Under the pieces are notes generated by a model. That model was not told the origin of the DNA and did not search any database. It worked only from the letters and a program-made list of their open reading frames with translations. Source: Bin5 sp965232575 (GTDB taxonomy: Bacteria > Chloroflexota > Anaerolineae > Caldilineales > Caldilineaceae). From it: a DNA stretch of 64,000 nt. Made by a program: the position numbers and the translations under genes. Below, piece by piece: positions 34,767 through 44,809 of this stretch. The stretch's first letter is position 1. Each line of letters opens with the position of its first letter. The stretch covers positions 1,857,984 to 1,921,983 of the forward strand of contig CBDDPZ010000009.1 in the NCBI GenBank assembly GCA_965232575.1. The letters run 5' to 3'.

Positions 34767-35208
34767 GCGCCGACCCAGCCTGTAACCTGCAGGAAGGAGT
34801 TACCCATGTCGATCGTTGATCAAGCCTTTTCAGACCGATTTGAAGAGCAGGGGTACGCGGTGTGCGTTTGCAGGTCGGCGCGGCCGGCAAGGCACATTCG
34901 CAGAGATGAATTGCTTCGTCAGTATGGAGGATGACCGCATTTGCTGGTTCAGCATGAAGAATACGCTCTTTACCAAACTTTTTTTCATAATTTTCATTCT
35001 CACTTACAATAGGAAAGCTTCCCCTGGCACGGAACGTAGTGACCGCAGCCTACTCATGGGTCTGGTACTGTTCGACTTGCGGTTCTCGCGTTGTTGGAGG
35101 CGCATTCCTCCTCACACCGAGGCCATTCCCTGAGGAAAAGGCCCCAATAGCTGTGGAAACGGCGGGCCGTGAAAATGAATCAGTCCAACCTTTTCTAAGG
35201 GCTTGACA
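34767..35208. other. Intergenic region containing a PhyH-like remnant
   Basis: About 440 bases, including the short reading frame at 34806-34934 listed separately. From 34970 to 35025 the sequence is unusually AT-rich, with a T7 run and TACAAT, and could hold the promoter of the glycosidase gene. Nothing else was recognised. Confidence 0.4.
34806..34934 (+). pseudogene. Possible N-terminal remnant of a PhyH-family gene
   Basis: A 42-codon frame with a strong ribosome binding site (AGGAAGGAG before ATG). It begins MSIVDQAFSDRFEEQGYAV, which resembles the first helix and strand of phytanoyl-CoA dioxygenases, then becomes Arg-rich and stops. The rest of the enzyme is absent. Evidence rests on about 19 residues, so this is tentative. 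Confidence 0.3.
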
Positions 35209-36633
35209 ATGACCCTGCAACCTCGCTTGCTTATCGGAATTCTCTTGCTCTCTTTGATTTCTGTTGCCGCTTGCAGTCGGTCTGACGATGGGCCCACTAC
35301 AACGCCGACAAAGACGTCAACGCCGGCTGGTGAGACGAGTCAGGCGCCGACGGATACGCCGGTCCCTCCTACAGCTACTGCGACCAGCAAGCCGCCAACG
35401 TCAACGCCGGAGCCGGAGCAAACGGCTACTCCGACAACAACGGAAGAGCCGGCAGACACACAGTCGCCGCAAGCGGAAGAGACTGGAGAAGATGAGTTCC
35501 TGCCGGCGACAATGGAAAGCCCGGATTTCGGTACGCAGGCATTTCTCTGGTGGCGGCCGGAGGTGGCGGAACGGGACCTAAACCTGATACGCGAGGGCGG
35601 CTTTCATTGGGTCAAGCAGACCTTTGCCTGGGAGAACATTGAGGGGGCCGGAAAAGGGCACCTCGACTGGTCTTTTTCGGACAGAGTTGTACAGCAGGTA
35701 AACGGCGCCAATCTGAAGCTGCTGGCGCGGATCTCGATCGATCCGCAGAAGAGAGATTTCTGGGCGGGTCTTCCCCCTGAGAGCGCTGATCACTTCGCTG
35801 ACTATGTTTTTACATTAGCCAGCCGCTACAGCTGTAAGCCGGGGGCAGTCGGCTGTGTTCAGGCCTATCAGATTTGGAATGAACCGAATCTGAGCCGTGA
35901 GTGGGGGCACAAGCGCCCGAACCCTGCCGAATATGTTTATTTTCTAGGCCGGGCATATGCGGCGATCAAGCAGGCGAACCCGAATGCAATCGTTGTCAGC
36001 GCCGGCATGGCGCCCACGGGAGATGACAACGAATACGCGATGCCGGACCACGTGTACTACGAGCAGATGTACGAGGCGATGGGGGGGAGCAGTGAGGGTT
36101 TCTTCGATGCGCTTGGCGTCCACGGCGTAGGGTTTGCGGCTCCTCCGGAGCTGGACCCCGAGGTTGCCGCAACGGAGGAGCGATACGGCGGGCACCGGTT
36201 CTTCAGTTTCCGCCATGTAGAGGATATTCGGGCGATTATGGAGCGATACGGGGACACCGACAAGCAGATCGTCCTATTGGAGTTCGGTTGGACCTCAGAT
36301 AATGTGAATCCGAACTATAAGTGGCATGGCAGGGACGCAGGTATCGATTTCGATGTGCAGGCTGAGTATCTCAGGCGTGCGTACGAATGGGCTGAAGCCA
36401 ACTGGCACCCGTGGATAGGCCTGATGAGCTTGATCACGATGCCCAATCTGGCGTGGCTGAGCGACGGCGATCCTGAGGATGAAGAGCAGTTTTGGTGGGG
36501 AATAATGGAGCCGAGTCCGTGTTGCGGCGCGCCCACCTTCAGGCCCGCTTACATCGAACTGTGCCGGTATTTGAATGCGAGGGAAGGGCAGCTCTGCATT
36601 CACACTCCGGAGGGTAAGGCTCAGCAGGAGTAA
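35209..36633 (+). CDS. Secreted GH-A clan glycoside hydrolase lipoprotein
   Basis: About 474 residues. A lipoprotein signal (LLIGILLLSLISVAAC, Cys22) is followed by a Thr/Pro/Glu-rich linker to about residue 95, then a TIM-barrel hydrolase domain. The likely acid/base is Glu225 in IWNEPN and the likely nucleophile is Glu358 in LLEFGWT, the two-glutamate arrangement of clan GH-A (families such as GH5, GH39). The exact family is not assigned. The enzyme would act at the cell surface on polysaccharide or oligosaccharide and supply the sugar importers nearby. ATG at 35209 is chosen over TTG two codons earlier, with AAGG upstream. Confidence 0.78.
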   Translation: MTLQPRLLIGILLLSLISVAACSRSDDGPTTTPTKTSTPAGETSQAPTDTPVPPTATATSKPPTSTPEPEQTATPTTTEEPADTQSPQAEETGEDEFLPATMESPDFGTQAFLWWRPEVAERDLNLIREGGFHWVKQTFAWENIEGAGKGHLDWSFSDRVVQQVNGANLKLLARISIDPQKRDFWAGLPPESADHFADYVFTLASRYSCKPGAVGCVQAYQIWNEPNLSREWGHKRPNPAEYVYFLGRAYAAIKQANPNAIVVSAGMAPTGDDNEYAMPDHVYYEQMYEAMGGSSEGFFDALGVHGVGFAAPPELDPEVAATEERYGGHRFFSFRHVEDIRAIMERYGDTDKQIVLLEFGWTSDNVNPNYKWHGRDAGIDFDVQAEYLRRAYEWAEANWHPWIGLMSLITMPNLAWLSDGDPEDEEQFWWGIMEPSPCCGAPTFRPAYIELCRYLNAREGQLCIHTPEGKAQQE

Positions 36634-36644
36634 GGTTCCGGCCG

Positions 36645-36863
36645 CTATCCGGTGATATCCTGGAAAATCTGGATGGCGTCCTCGAGCAGACCGGCGATGA
36701 AATCGATCAAGTCTGCGTCGCCTGTCAGTGAACCAACTTCAAACGCAGACGGGTCGGGCTGCCAATTGCCGGAGGCGTAGAACCAGCCGAACAGGCCGGC
36801 GGCGATGACCAACGCGAAGAAGATACGATTGAGCAGCCGGTTGCGGCGATTGAAGCAGGGCAT
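36645..36863 (-). CDS. Small membrane protein of unknown function
   Basis: A 72-residue protein with a basic N-terminus (MPCFNRRNRLLNR), one transmembrane helix (IFFALVIAAGLFGWFYASG) and an acidic amphipathic C-terminal helix (DADLIDFIAGLLEDAIQIFQDI). It converges with the glycosidase gene across eleven bases. The feature order (basic, hydrophobic, amphipathic) is protein-like, which supports a real gene, but no family was recognised and no ribosome binding site stands out. Confidence 0.5.
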   Translation of the reverse strand: MPCFNRRNRLLNRIFFALVIAAGLFGWFYASGNWQPDPSAFEVGSLTGDADLIDFIAGLLEDAIQIFQDITG

Positions 36864-36969
36864 GTAGGTTGCGTCAGAAGCTCAATTGGCGCGCGAACAG
36901 GGACGCGGCAAAAGTTTCGAAAACGGTGACGATATTTTGCGATGTTGATTTTGCTATGCTGGCTTGAAT

Positions 36970-36997
36970 TTGCCAAATTCGGGGTCGATGCTATACT
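36970..36997 (+). promoter_or_regulatory. Sigma-70-type promoter of tRNA-Val
   Basis: TTGCCA at 36970-36975 and TATACT at 36992-36997 are separated by 16 bases, close to the consensus -35/-10 arrangement. The predicted start would be about 45 bases upstream of the tRNA gene. The tRNA-Glu promoter in this window has the same TATACT box. Confidence 0.6.
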
Positions 36998-37048
36998 CTG
37001 CTTTGCTCCGGAAGAGACCATTTCCTGACGAAAGCAGACCCCATTTAT

Positions 37049-37125
<77 letters not shown>

Positions 37126-37311
37126 CTGTAGCAGATGATTCTGCTCCCACTGTGCATTCAAGTCGCTAGTTTCTCCAGACGGTGAAGCAGACACCTCGCC
37201 TTTGTAATTCGTTCAGGGCCCTGTCCTTTCCCCGTAGCATCTGTTGCCACCTCGCTCCCGGAAGCCGAAAAGCCGCGAAGAATTCCTAGTCCTTTCTTCT
37301 TTTGTCCTCAG

Positions 37312-38118
37312 ATGACATCGCTAAAGAAAACGGTTTACGAAATAATCGAAGAGGCTGCGCCAGGGAACCGGGCAAGCGAAATCTTTGACGTTTTCCTCAT
37401 CACTCTGATAGCTCTGAATGTCGTAGCCCTGATTGCGGGGACAGTGGAGGAGATTCACCGGATATCTCCCGACGCCTTTCACCTCTTCGAAATCACTTCG
37501 GTCGGCATCTTCACGGTGGAATATCTCTTACGGGTCTGGACCTGCACGGAAAACCCGAGTTACGCTCATCCGGTTAAGGGCCGGCTTCTGTACTTGGTCT
37601 CTCCCCTGGCGCTGATTGACCTCCTGGCAGTTCTGCCCGTGTACCTGGTCTTTTTCGTCAATCTGCGCGGGCTTGACCTTCGCTTCCTACGGGTCGTTCG
37701 GTTGCTGGCCCGCATCGTCCGACTAAGCCGGTACTTTACCAGCCTGCGCACACTGGGCAATGTGGTGCATACTAAGCGGGGTGAACTGACGGCGGTTGTG
37801 TCGGTGCTGTTTCTACTGCTGGTGATGACGTCGTCGCTGATGTTTTTCGCCGAACACCGGGCCCAACCGGAGGAGTTCGCCAGTATTCCGAGGGCGATGT
37901 GGTGGAGCATTATCACGCTTACAACGGTCGGCTACGGCGATGTGTTCCCGGTTACGGCCGCGGGGCGTCTGCTGGCGGGGGTCATTGCGATCGTAGGCAT
38001 CGGGTTGTTTGCGTTGCCGGCGGGCATACTGGGGTCGGGGTTTATGGAGGAGTTGGAAAAGGCGTCGCGGGCGCCAGTTAGGTGCCCCCATTGTGGTGAG
38101 GAGATTCACCAGGATTGA
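37312..38118 (+). CDS. Voltage-gated-type potassium channel
   Basis: A 268-residue six-transmembrane cation channel. The selectivity filter TTVGYGD is at residues 204-210, between S5 and S6. An arginine-rich S4-like segment lies at 124-140 (RFLRVVRLLARIVRLSRYF), as in voltage-gated K+ channels. S1-S3 cover about residues 22-115. The cytoplasmic tail ends in CPHCGEEIHQD, a single CxxC that could be half of a metal site formed between subunits. The ATG at 37312 fits the N-terminal helix, although no strong ribosome binding site precedes it. K+ selectivity follows from GYGD; gating voltage-dependence is inferred. Confidence 0.88.
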   Translation: MTSLKKTVYEIIEEAAPGNRASEIFDVFLITLIALNVVALIAGTVEEIHRISPDAFHLFEITSVGIFTVEYLLRVWTCTENPSYAHPVKGRLLYLVSPLALIDLLAVLPVYLVFFVNLRGLDLRFLRVVRLLARIVRLSRYFTSLRTLGNVVHTKRGELTAVVSVLFLLLVMTSSLMFFAEHRAQPEEFASIPRAMWWSIITLTTVGYGDVFPVTAAGRLLAGVIAIVGIGLFALPAGILGSGFMEELEKASRAPVRCPHCGEEIHQD

Positions 38119-38170
38119 CATGGTTGGGGCGCTACTTCTGTTTCCCCGGGTGCCAAGCTTACCTTCCCAA

Positions 38171-38953
38171 CTAACGTCCCTTGAACTGGGGCTGACGGCG
38201 TTGGCGAAAAGCTGAGACACCTTCCTGGGCATCGGCGGTATAGGAGGCGAGGCTGCCGGCAAGGGTTTCCAGAACGACGCCATTATCGCCGCTGGCAGGG
38301 ATGGCGGTGTCGATGAGCTGTTTGGTCATTTGGACGGCGACTGGGCCGTTGGCGGCAATGGATTCGGCCAGTTCAAGTGCTCGTTCGGCCAGCTGGTCTG
38401 CCGGAACTACCTCGTTCACAAGTCCCCACTTTTCAGCTTGTTCAGCCGACACGCGTTCTCCGATGAAGATCATCTGCTTGGCCCGGCTTGGCCCGACGAG
38501 CTGTGTCAGGCGTTGCGTGCCGCCCCAGCCGGGAATGATCCCCAGCTTAACTTCAGGGAAGGAGAGTTGCGCCTCCTCCGCGGCCAGTCGCAGGTCGGCG
38601 GCGAGGGCCAGCTCCAGGCCGCCGCCGAAGGTGTAGCCGTTGAGCACGGCGATGACGGGTTGGGGCAGCCGGGCGTAGCGGGCGAAGATACGGTGCCCGT
38701 CGCGGATCCAGCGCCGGCCCATCTCGAGGGGCGAAAGGTCGCTCCACTCGTAAATGTCGGCGCCGACGCAGAAAGCCCTGCCCGTGCCGGCGAGGAGCAC
38801 GATGCGTACGTCCTGGTTGCGATCCAGTTCATCGGCGTAGGCTTCCAGCACGGCCAGCATCTCTGCGTTGAGGGCGTTGAGCTTGTCGGCGCGGTTGAGG
38901 ACGATGGTCGCGATGGGGCCTTTATGAGAGAGTTGAACGAGTTCGGTGGTCAT
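38171..38953 (-). CDS. Enoyl-CoA hydratase/isomerase (crotonase) family protein
   Basis: A 260-residue crotonase-fold protein acting on acyl-CoA thioesters. Seen: the oxyanion-hole segments AFCVGADI (60-67) and NGYTFGGGLELALAAD (105-120), and LSFPEVKLGIIPGWGGTQRLT. The glutamate equivalent to rat mitochondrial hydratase Glu144 is Glu134, but the position of the second catalytic glutamate (Glu164) appears to be Gln160. Simple hydratase activity is therefore uncertain, and isomerase or another crotonase reaction is possible. The ATG at 38953 is the true start; the longer upstream frame overlaps purM antisense to nothing conserved. Reads toward the K+ channel gene. Confidence 0.85.
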   Translation of the reverse strand: MTTELVQLSHKGPIATIVLNRADKLNALNAEMLAVLEAYADELDRNQDVRIVLLAGTGRAFCVGADIYEWSDLSPLEMGRRWIRDGHRIFARYARLPQPVIAVLNGYTFGGGLELALAADLRLAAEEAQLSFPEVKLGIIPGWGGTQRLTQLVGPSRAKQMIFIGERVSAEQAEKWGLVNEVVPADQLAERALELAESIAANGPVAVQMTKQLIDTAIPASGDNGVVLETLAGSLASYTADAQEGVSAFRQRRQPQFKGR

Positions 38954-39116
38954 GAAGTTACCTTTCGGCGTCGCATTGCAAATGGGTCGAGACCCGAAGA
39001 GCGCCTTGGCGGGCACTGGGTAGGAAGTGTTTGCACGGGCTACAAAGAATAGAAGAACGGTACGGCTGGTGTCAGGGAATGGGGGGCGACCGGGCTTCGA
39101 CCGGCAGAAAAGCAGA

Positions 39117-40196
39117 TCACCCTTCGAAGACAACTTCCGAGTCAGCTTGGTCACTGGCAGCCAGCGCCCCGATTTGGATAGCATCGGGCAGTGCATTTCG
39201 GATAAGACTCGCCTGCTCGATGGCGACGATGACCACCATACCGATCCCCATGTTGAATACACGGTAGGCTTCGTCAGGCTCCATCTCGCTCCAGGCCAAT
39301 AAGCGACGGAAGAGAAGCGGGACATCCCAGCAACGGCGATCGATCTGTGCGCGCAGATCGGACGGCAGGATGCGGGGCACGTTGTCCACAAGGCCTCCCC
39401 CGGTAATGTGAGCCAGCCCTTTGGGAAATATGCGGGCATCCTCCAGACTTCGTACTTCCGGCAAGTAGGAACGGTGAGGGGCCAGCAATGCATCCAGCAG
39501 GGACGCACTGTCCTCCAGCGGCTGCTGCAGATCAAGGTCTTCAACAATGCGATGAATGAGAGAGTAGCCGTTTGTGTGTGGGCCGCTACTAGGAAGACCG
39601 AACAACAGATCACCCGGTTGCATGTCGTGCGGGCGGGGCAAGAGGTTCTGCCGGCCGACTAGGCCTACGATTGTTCCGGCCACGTCGTAGGAGCCGGAAG
39701 TGTAGACACCCGGCATTTCGGCTGTTTCGCCACCAAGGAGCGCGCAGTCTGCGTCGAGGCAGGCCTCGGCCATACCGGAAACAATAGAGGCTACATTCTC
39801 GGGCATGAGCTTGTCGGCGGCGATGTAGTCGAGAAAGAAGAGCGGGCGCGCGCCCTGCACGAGGATGTCGTTCAGGCAGTGATTGACGACGTCGTGGCCA
39901 ATGCTCCTCCAGTGGTTGTGCTGCGCGGCAAGCTTGACCTTGGTGCCGATACCGTCAGTGGAGGCGACTAGAAGAGGCTGCGACGGCAGATTGTTCAAGA
40001 CGAATTGGCCGCCGAAGCTGCCGACGTCGGAAAGCACGTTCCCAGTAAAGGTTGAGCGCAGGTGCTTCGTCATTAGGTAGACGGCCCGGTTGCCGGCGTC
40101 AATGTCGACGCCGGCAGCAGCGTACGTGCTGGAGGGCTGGCTCCTAGGGTTGCTCGTTTCCGGTTGTGTGTCTGCCTCTTGCTCAGGCAATGTCAT
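39117..40196 (-). CDS. purM: Phosphoribosylformylglycinamidine cyclo-ligase (AIR synthetase)
   Basis: A 359-residue PurM, which closes the imidazole ring of AIR from FGAM with ATP in de novo purine synthesis. Seen: SSTYAAAGVDIDAGN near the N-terminus, the ATP-binding DGIGTKVKL at 81-89, VNHCLNDILVQGARPLFFLDYIA, GGETAEMPG, and the C-terminal ITGGGLVDNVPRILP. The ATG at 40196 is supported by family alignment with a short non-conserved N-terminal tail; an upstream start at 40286 would add 30 unrelated residues. A single-gene unit in this window. Confidence 0.93.
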   Translation of the reverse strand: MTLPEQEADTQPETSNPRSQPSSTYAAAGVDIDAGNRAVYLMTKHLRSTFTGNVLSDVGSFGGQFVLNNLPSQPLLVASTDGIGTKVKLAAQHNHWRSIGHDVVNHCLNDILVQGARPLFFLDYIAADKLMPENVASIVSGMAEACLDADCALLGGETAEMPGVYTSGSYDVAGTIVGLVGRQNLLPRPHDMQPGDLLFGLPSSGPHTNGYSLIHRIVEDLDLQQPLEDSASLLDALLAPHRSYLPEVRSLEDARIFPKGLAHITGGGLVDNVPRILPSDLRAQIDRRCWDVPLLFRRLLAWSEMEPDEAYRVFNMGIGMVVIVAIEQASLIRNALPDAIQIGALAASDQADSEVVFEG

Positions 40197-40491
40197 GGTG
40201 GACGACTTCTTCCATTTGTGAAAATCGTGCAGACTTTGAATTTGTGTTTTTGCGGGCGAGACTTGTGGGGGAGACCCAATTGACAAGAATCATGCACATA
40301 TCAATTAACACAATAATAGCAGAGAACCAGATATTCGCCGTACACGAGCATTTTCGGCCATCTTGTTGCCTTCGCCATGGCTAAATGCAACCAGAATAAG
40401 GGCAGTTCCGGTCCCCAAACCTTCCTTCGAGACCTTGGGACGGACCCAGGGCTGATCTGTCAATCTGTCAGAATCGCGGGAAAAGGTTAGA

Positions 40492-41760
40492 TCACTCGTA
40501 CTTGAAGCTGCGAATGCCGATGGCGAACAGCACGGCGGCGGCGGCCAGGAGGACGCCTATTTCTGGCAGGACGTCGCCGAAGCCGCCGTTGTACAAGATG
40601 AGGTCGTGGAAGGCGTCCATAGCCCAGGCGACGGGAGAGAGATGCCCAATGGTCTGCATGAATTCGGGCACGATTTCGAGCGGCCACCAGGCCCCGCCCA
40701 AGGGGGCGAGCGATAGCGACAGCAGGAGGACAAGACCATTGGCCTGGCCTTCACTCTTGATCCAGGGGGCCAGGGCAAAGGTGAGGGCGGTGATGCAGAG
40801 GACGAAGGCGGCCATGACAGCGAGAAACGCTAGTGGACTGCTGCCGAAGTCCATGCCGACAGCGGCGCCGACAGCAAAAACGATGGCGTACTGAATCATG
40901 CCGAGGGTGAAGTAGACGCCGATCTTGGCGCCGAGAATCTGTGCTCGGGAGAGAGGGAGGGCTATCAGTCGCTGAAGCGTCCACTGGCGGCGCTCGCGCA
41001 GCAGAACTGCCATGCCCCCGAGCACAGTGAACATGACGTACAGGGATCCCATTCCAGGCGCGGACTGGTTGAATCCGTTGTCGATTCCGCCTTCACCGTC
41101 GTCTGCATCGGCGGTCCGGAAGAGGACGGCTGGCGGTCGGTCTGTCGACAGCTGCAGGGCGCGGTGGTAGAGCGTGTCCAGGAAGCTGTCGCTTGTCTCC
41201 TTATCCAGGGCGGGCAGCGGGAGTGCGGTGGTCAGATTGTCGATCAACGCGGCGGCCACCCCTTTTGTCATGGAGGCGCTGCTTGTGCGCTGGAGGACAG
41301 CGTTCAGGCTTTGCAGCACGGGGCCGGGCTGCATCGGATCGGACCGGGAATAGAAGTCGATGGTTATTGTCTGGAATTCCTCAAGAGCGGCGGCATAACC
41401 GGCGGGAATGACGATAAGCGCACTGGTCCGGCCCGTACGTGCGCGTTCGATGGCGCGCTCCAACTGCAAAGGTTCCTCGCCCAGCCTGCAAAAGTCGTCA
41501 GCGTCATTGTCGAGCGGGCACAGTACGAGGGCGTCGTTGGCAGCGCGGAGATCCTCGATCATTTGGGCAGACATGCCGCTCTGGTCAAGATCAATCAGGT
41601 CGACACGCAGCCGGGTCGGACCGCCGCCGCCGATTTGGCCGATACTCCAACCGACTACAAGCGTGAGGAGCACAGGGATGACGAGCAGGCCGGGGAGGTT
41701 GCCCCGTTGCGAGAAGAAGATCGTCAGATCGTTGAGGATAATGGTCAGGATTGATCGCAT
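40492..41760 (-). CDS. ABC-2 type transporter permease (second subunit)
   Basis: A 422-residue membrane protein of the ABC-2/YhgE-type exporter permeases. An N-terminal TM helix (LPGLLVIPVLLTLVVGWSIG) is followed by a ~180-residue extracytoplasmic domain and then five or six C-terminal TM helices (SLYVMFTVLGGMAVLLRERR, ALAFLAVMAAFVLCITALTFALA and others). It is the last gene of a three-gene exporter operon with a homologous permease and an ATPase upstream. The ATG at 41760 or TTG two codons earlier could be used. The exported compound is unknown; drugs, lipids or polysaccharide are all possible for this class. Confidence 0.82.
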   Translation of the reverse strand: MRSILTIILNDLTIFFSQRGNLPGLLVIPVLLTLVVGWSIGQIGGGGPTRLRVDLIDLDQSGMSAQMIEDLRAANDALVLCPLDNDADDFCRLGEEPLQLERAIERARTGRTSALIVIPAGYAAALEEFQTITIDFYSRSDPMQPGPVLQSLNAVLQRTSSASMTKGVAAALIDNLTTALPLPALDKETSDSFLDTLYHRALQLSTDRPPAVLFRTADADDGEGGIDNGFNQSAPGMGSLYVMFTVLGGMAVLLRERRQWTLQRLIALPLSRAQILGAKIGVYFTLGMIQYAIVFAVGAAVGMDFGSSPLAFLAVMAAFVLCITALTFALAPWIKSEGQANGLVLLLSLSLAPLGGAWWPLEIVPEFMQTIGHLSPVAWAMDAFHDLILYNGGFGDVLPEIGVLLAAAAVLFAIGIRSFKYE

Positions 41761-41823
41761 TGCCAATAACTGTCTGAAGCGTTGTTTTGCGTCGTTCGCA
41801 TCAGCCGTGAGTCGTGCAGGAGG

Positions 41824-43380
41824 TCACAGGTCTAAGCGGCGCTTGAAGAGCCACGCTCCCAGCAGGAAGAGCAGGATGCCCTGACCAAAGAGAACAAGCA
41901 GGTTGACTGCGAAGTCGGTCTGGGCATTGGCCAATTTCGTGAATGCGTCCACGCCCCAGTAGATGAGCGAGAATCTGGCGGCCTGGTCGGGCAGGGCGAA
42001 GCCGAAGGCGCCTCCCAATACAGCCAGGGAAATATTTATCATTGGCCCGAAGAGGTTAACCTGCTCAGGCGTCTTTGCCAGACCCACGACAAAGACGCCG
42101 AGGCCCGTCACGCAGAGTGACAGCGCCATGGTCACAACGAGGATCGCTGCAATGTTGGCTCCCCAGATAAGAGTTGGCTGGCCGATGACGAGGGAGGCGA
42201 CCAGGGTCAGCGCGGCCAGGAGAATCAAAATCTGCAGGAAGACGATGACAAGGTTTCCCAGCAACTTGCCTATCAGCAGGAAAACGCGGGGGGTGGGCGA
42301 GACGATCATACGTTGGAGGGTCCAGTTCCTGCGCTCCTGATAGATGGACTGGATGCCGAAGACGCCGGTGAAGAGGGCGAAAAAGACCGCCTGCGCAGCG
42401 CCTGTGGGGACGATGATGCGGGCAAAGGGAGGGGCTTCCTGAATGGCCTCCAGCGGCTGTTGGGCGGCGTTGATGTTGTTGGCGCCGGGCGTGATCAGAC
42501 ATCCGAGGGGTTCGATTGCGGCCGCATCCAGGTTTTGCAGGTCGGTTGAGACTGCGGACAGGTCAATTGCGCTAAGATCGATTTCTCCGTGGCCGATACC
42601 GTCCACCAGGGTTTCTACAGATGTTTCCAGAGTCGCCCCAAGCGCGACGCCGACGCGCACAAACTGATTGACGATCCCCGTAACGATGCTGTGGACGATA
42701 CGGGCCGAGATCGGCCGGCCATTGCTGGCGTACACCTCGACGATTCCGTCTTCACCAGGAGCCTGGGCCCGGGGTATGAAATCTTCGTCGAAGGCAAATT
42801 GGGGCATCACTTGGCTGCTGAAGCCTGGCGGGATGATGACCGCGGCGGCGAATTCTCCGCTGTCGACGGCGGCGCGCGCCTGGTCCGCATTGTCCATTGC
42901 AGTTGCATCCAGCAGATCGTCCAAGGAACCTAGCGGGGCGGCTACGGCGGCGCCGGCATTCTCGGATTCGTCAAGCAGGCTGCATCCTATCTCAGTCAGA
43001 TCGAATCCTTGGGTCGCGGTTGTGCCGGCGCCTTCGACCGGTTGCGAAAGCAGAATGGCGGCAAGTTGAGCGCCGAAGTTGAGCGCGGCGCCATCCGGCA
43101 AGGGGGGGAAGAGAGCGGCAGGATCTATGGGAAGCGCATCCAGGTTGGCAATCTGATCCGGTAGATTGATCGTCTCCTGCAGGTCGACACCTTCATCCAG
43201 ATTGACTACGGCTACTGCGATGTCGGCGAAGTCAGGGAGCTCGGAGTCGCCGCTGCCGCCGAAAGCCAGGCCGATGATGGTGGACAGCACGAGCGGCGTA
43301 ATGAACATGAGAAGGATCAGGTTGCGATCGCGAAAGAATACGTATAGTTCTTTGGAGGCAACGGCGAGAATCTTTCGCAT
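41824..43380 (-). CDS. ABC-2 type transporter permease (first subunit)
   Basis: A 518-residue ABC-2 permease. One N-terminal TM helix (LILLMFITPLVLSTIIGLAFG, about 22-42) is followed by a large extracytoplasmic domain (to about 330), then a multi-TM domain with the cytoplasmic ERRNWTLQRMIVSPTPR loop that contacts the ATPase, which is closely similar to RERRQWTLQRLIALPLSR in the neighbouring permease. It is related to, and longer than, the 40492-41760 protein; the two probably form a heterodimer. Start ATG at 43380 (MRKILAVASKELYVFFRDRN) fits the family. Confidence 0.84.
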   Translation of the reverse strand: MRKILAVASKELYVFFRDRNLILLMFITPLVLSTIIGLAFGGSGDSELPDFADIAVAVVNLDEGVDLQETINLPDQIANLDALPIDPAALFPPLPDGAALNFGAQLAAILLSQPVEGAGTTATQGFDLTEIGCSLLDESENAGAAVAAPLGSLDDLLDATAMDNADQARAAVDSGEFAAAVIIPPGFSSQVMPQFAFDEDFIPRAQAPGEDGIVEVYASNGRPISARIVHSIVTGIVNQFVRVGVALGATLETSVETLVDGIGHGEIDLSAIDLSAVSTDLQNLDAAAIEPLGCLITPGANNINAAQQPLEAIQEAPPFARIIVPTGAAQAVFFALFTGVFGIQSIYQERRNWTLQRMIVSPTPRVFLLIGKLLGNLVIVFLQILILLAALTLVASLVIGQPTLIWGANIAAILVVTMALSLCVTGLGVFVVGLAKTPEQVNLFGPMINISLAVLGGAFGFALPDQAARFSLIYWGVDAFTKLANAQTDFAVNLLVLFGQGILLFLLGAWLFKRRLDL

Positions 43381-43481
43381 CTTTCAGGGCGGTCTGCGGT
43401 TGATAATAGGGGCGATTATCTTGGACGGCCGCTCCGCGGGCGTCACGCCGGCGGGCAGCCTTTGGAGGGCATGTACGGGAG

Positions 43482-44486
<1,005 letters not shown>

Positions 44487-44809
44487 GGCATCGTCTCAAC
44501 TGTACATACGGCGGCGGGCGGAGAAAGTTTCGGTAAGGGAGCGCGGTCAGAGTCGCGAGACGCCAAGGAAGAATACCATTGACTGTGAACTTGATGCCAA
44601 GTTTGGACGTCTGTTGTGTAGTGGTCGGTGGGATTTCCATCATGGCGAAATCTGCGCGGCAATTTTTGCTTACTCGTGGGAAGAGAAGTACAATTGTGCA
44701 GGCAGTCGGTGCCCCTGTGCCGCTGCCCCTTTCCATATGTCGATAAATGACAACGCACGATGTTCTCCTTGCTTGTGTCGGACGGCATCCACCTACCGGA
44801 CATTAAAGA
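44487..44809. other. Divergent intergenic region between the exporter and thrC
   Basis: About 320 bases that should hold promoters for the minus-strand exporter operon and for plus-strand thrC. No gene, RNA or clear palindrome was recognised. Confidence 0.45.

Noticed and set aside
34816..35133. 105-codon plus-strand frame.
   Set aside because: Crosses an AT-rich promoter-like region and has no conserved features.
38954..39613. Extension of the crotonase frame upstream to 39613 (480 codons).
   Set aside because: The extension overlaps purM in another frame and has Cys/Trp/Ser-rich, non-conserved sequence. The crotonase N-terminus begins at the ATG at 38953.
40276..40320. Perfect TTGACA at 40280-40285 with an AT-rich downstream sequence.
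   Set aside because: It points away from both neighbouring minus-strand genes and no good -10 box follows at 16-18 bases.
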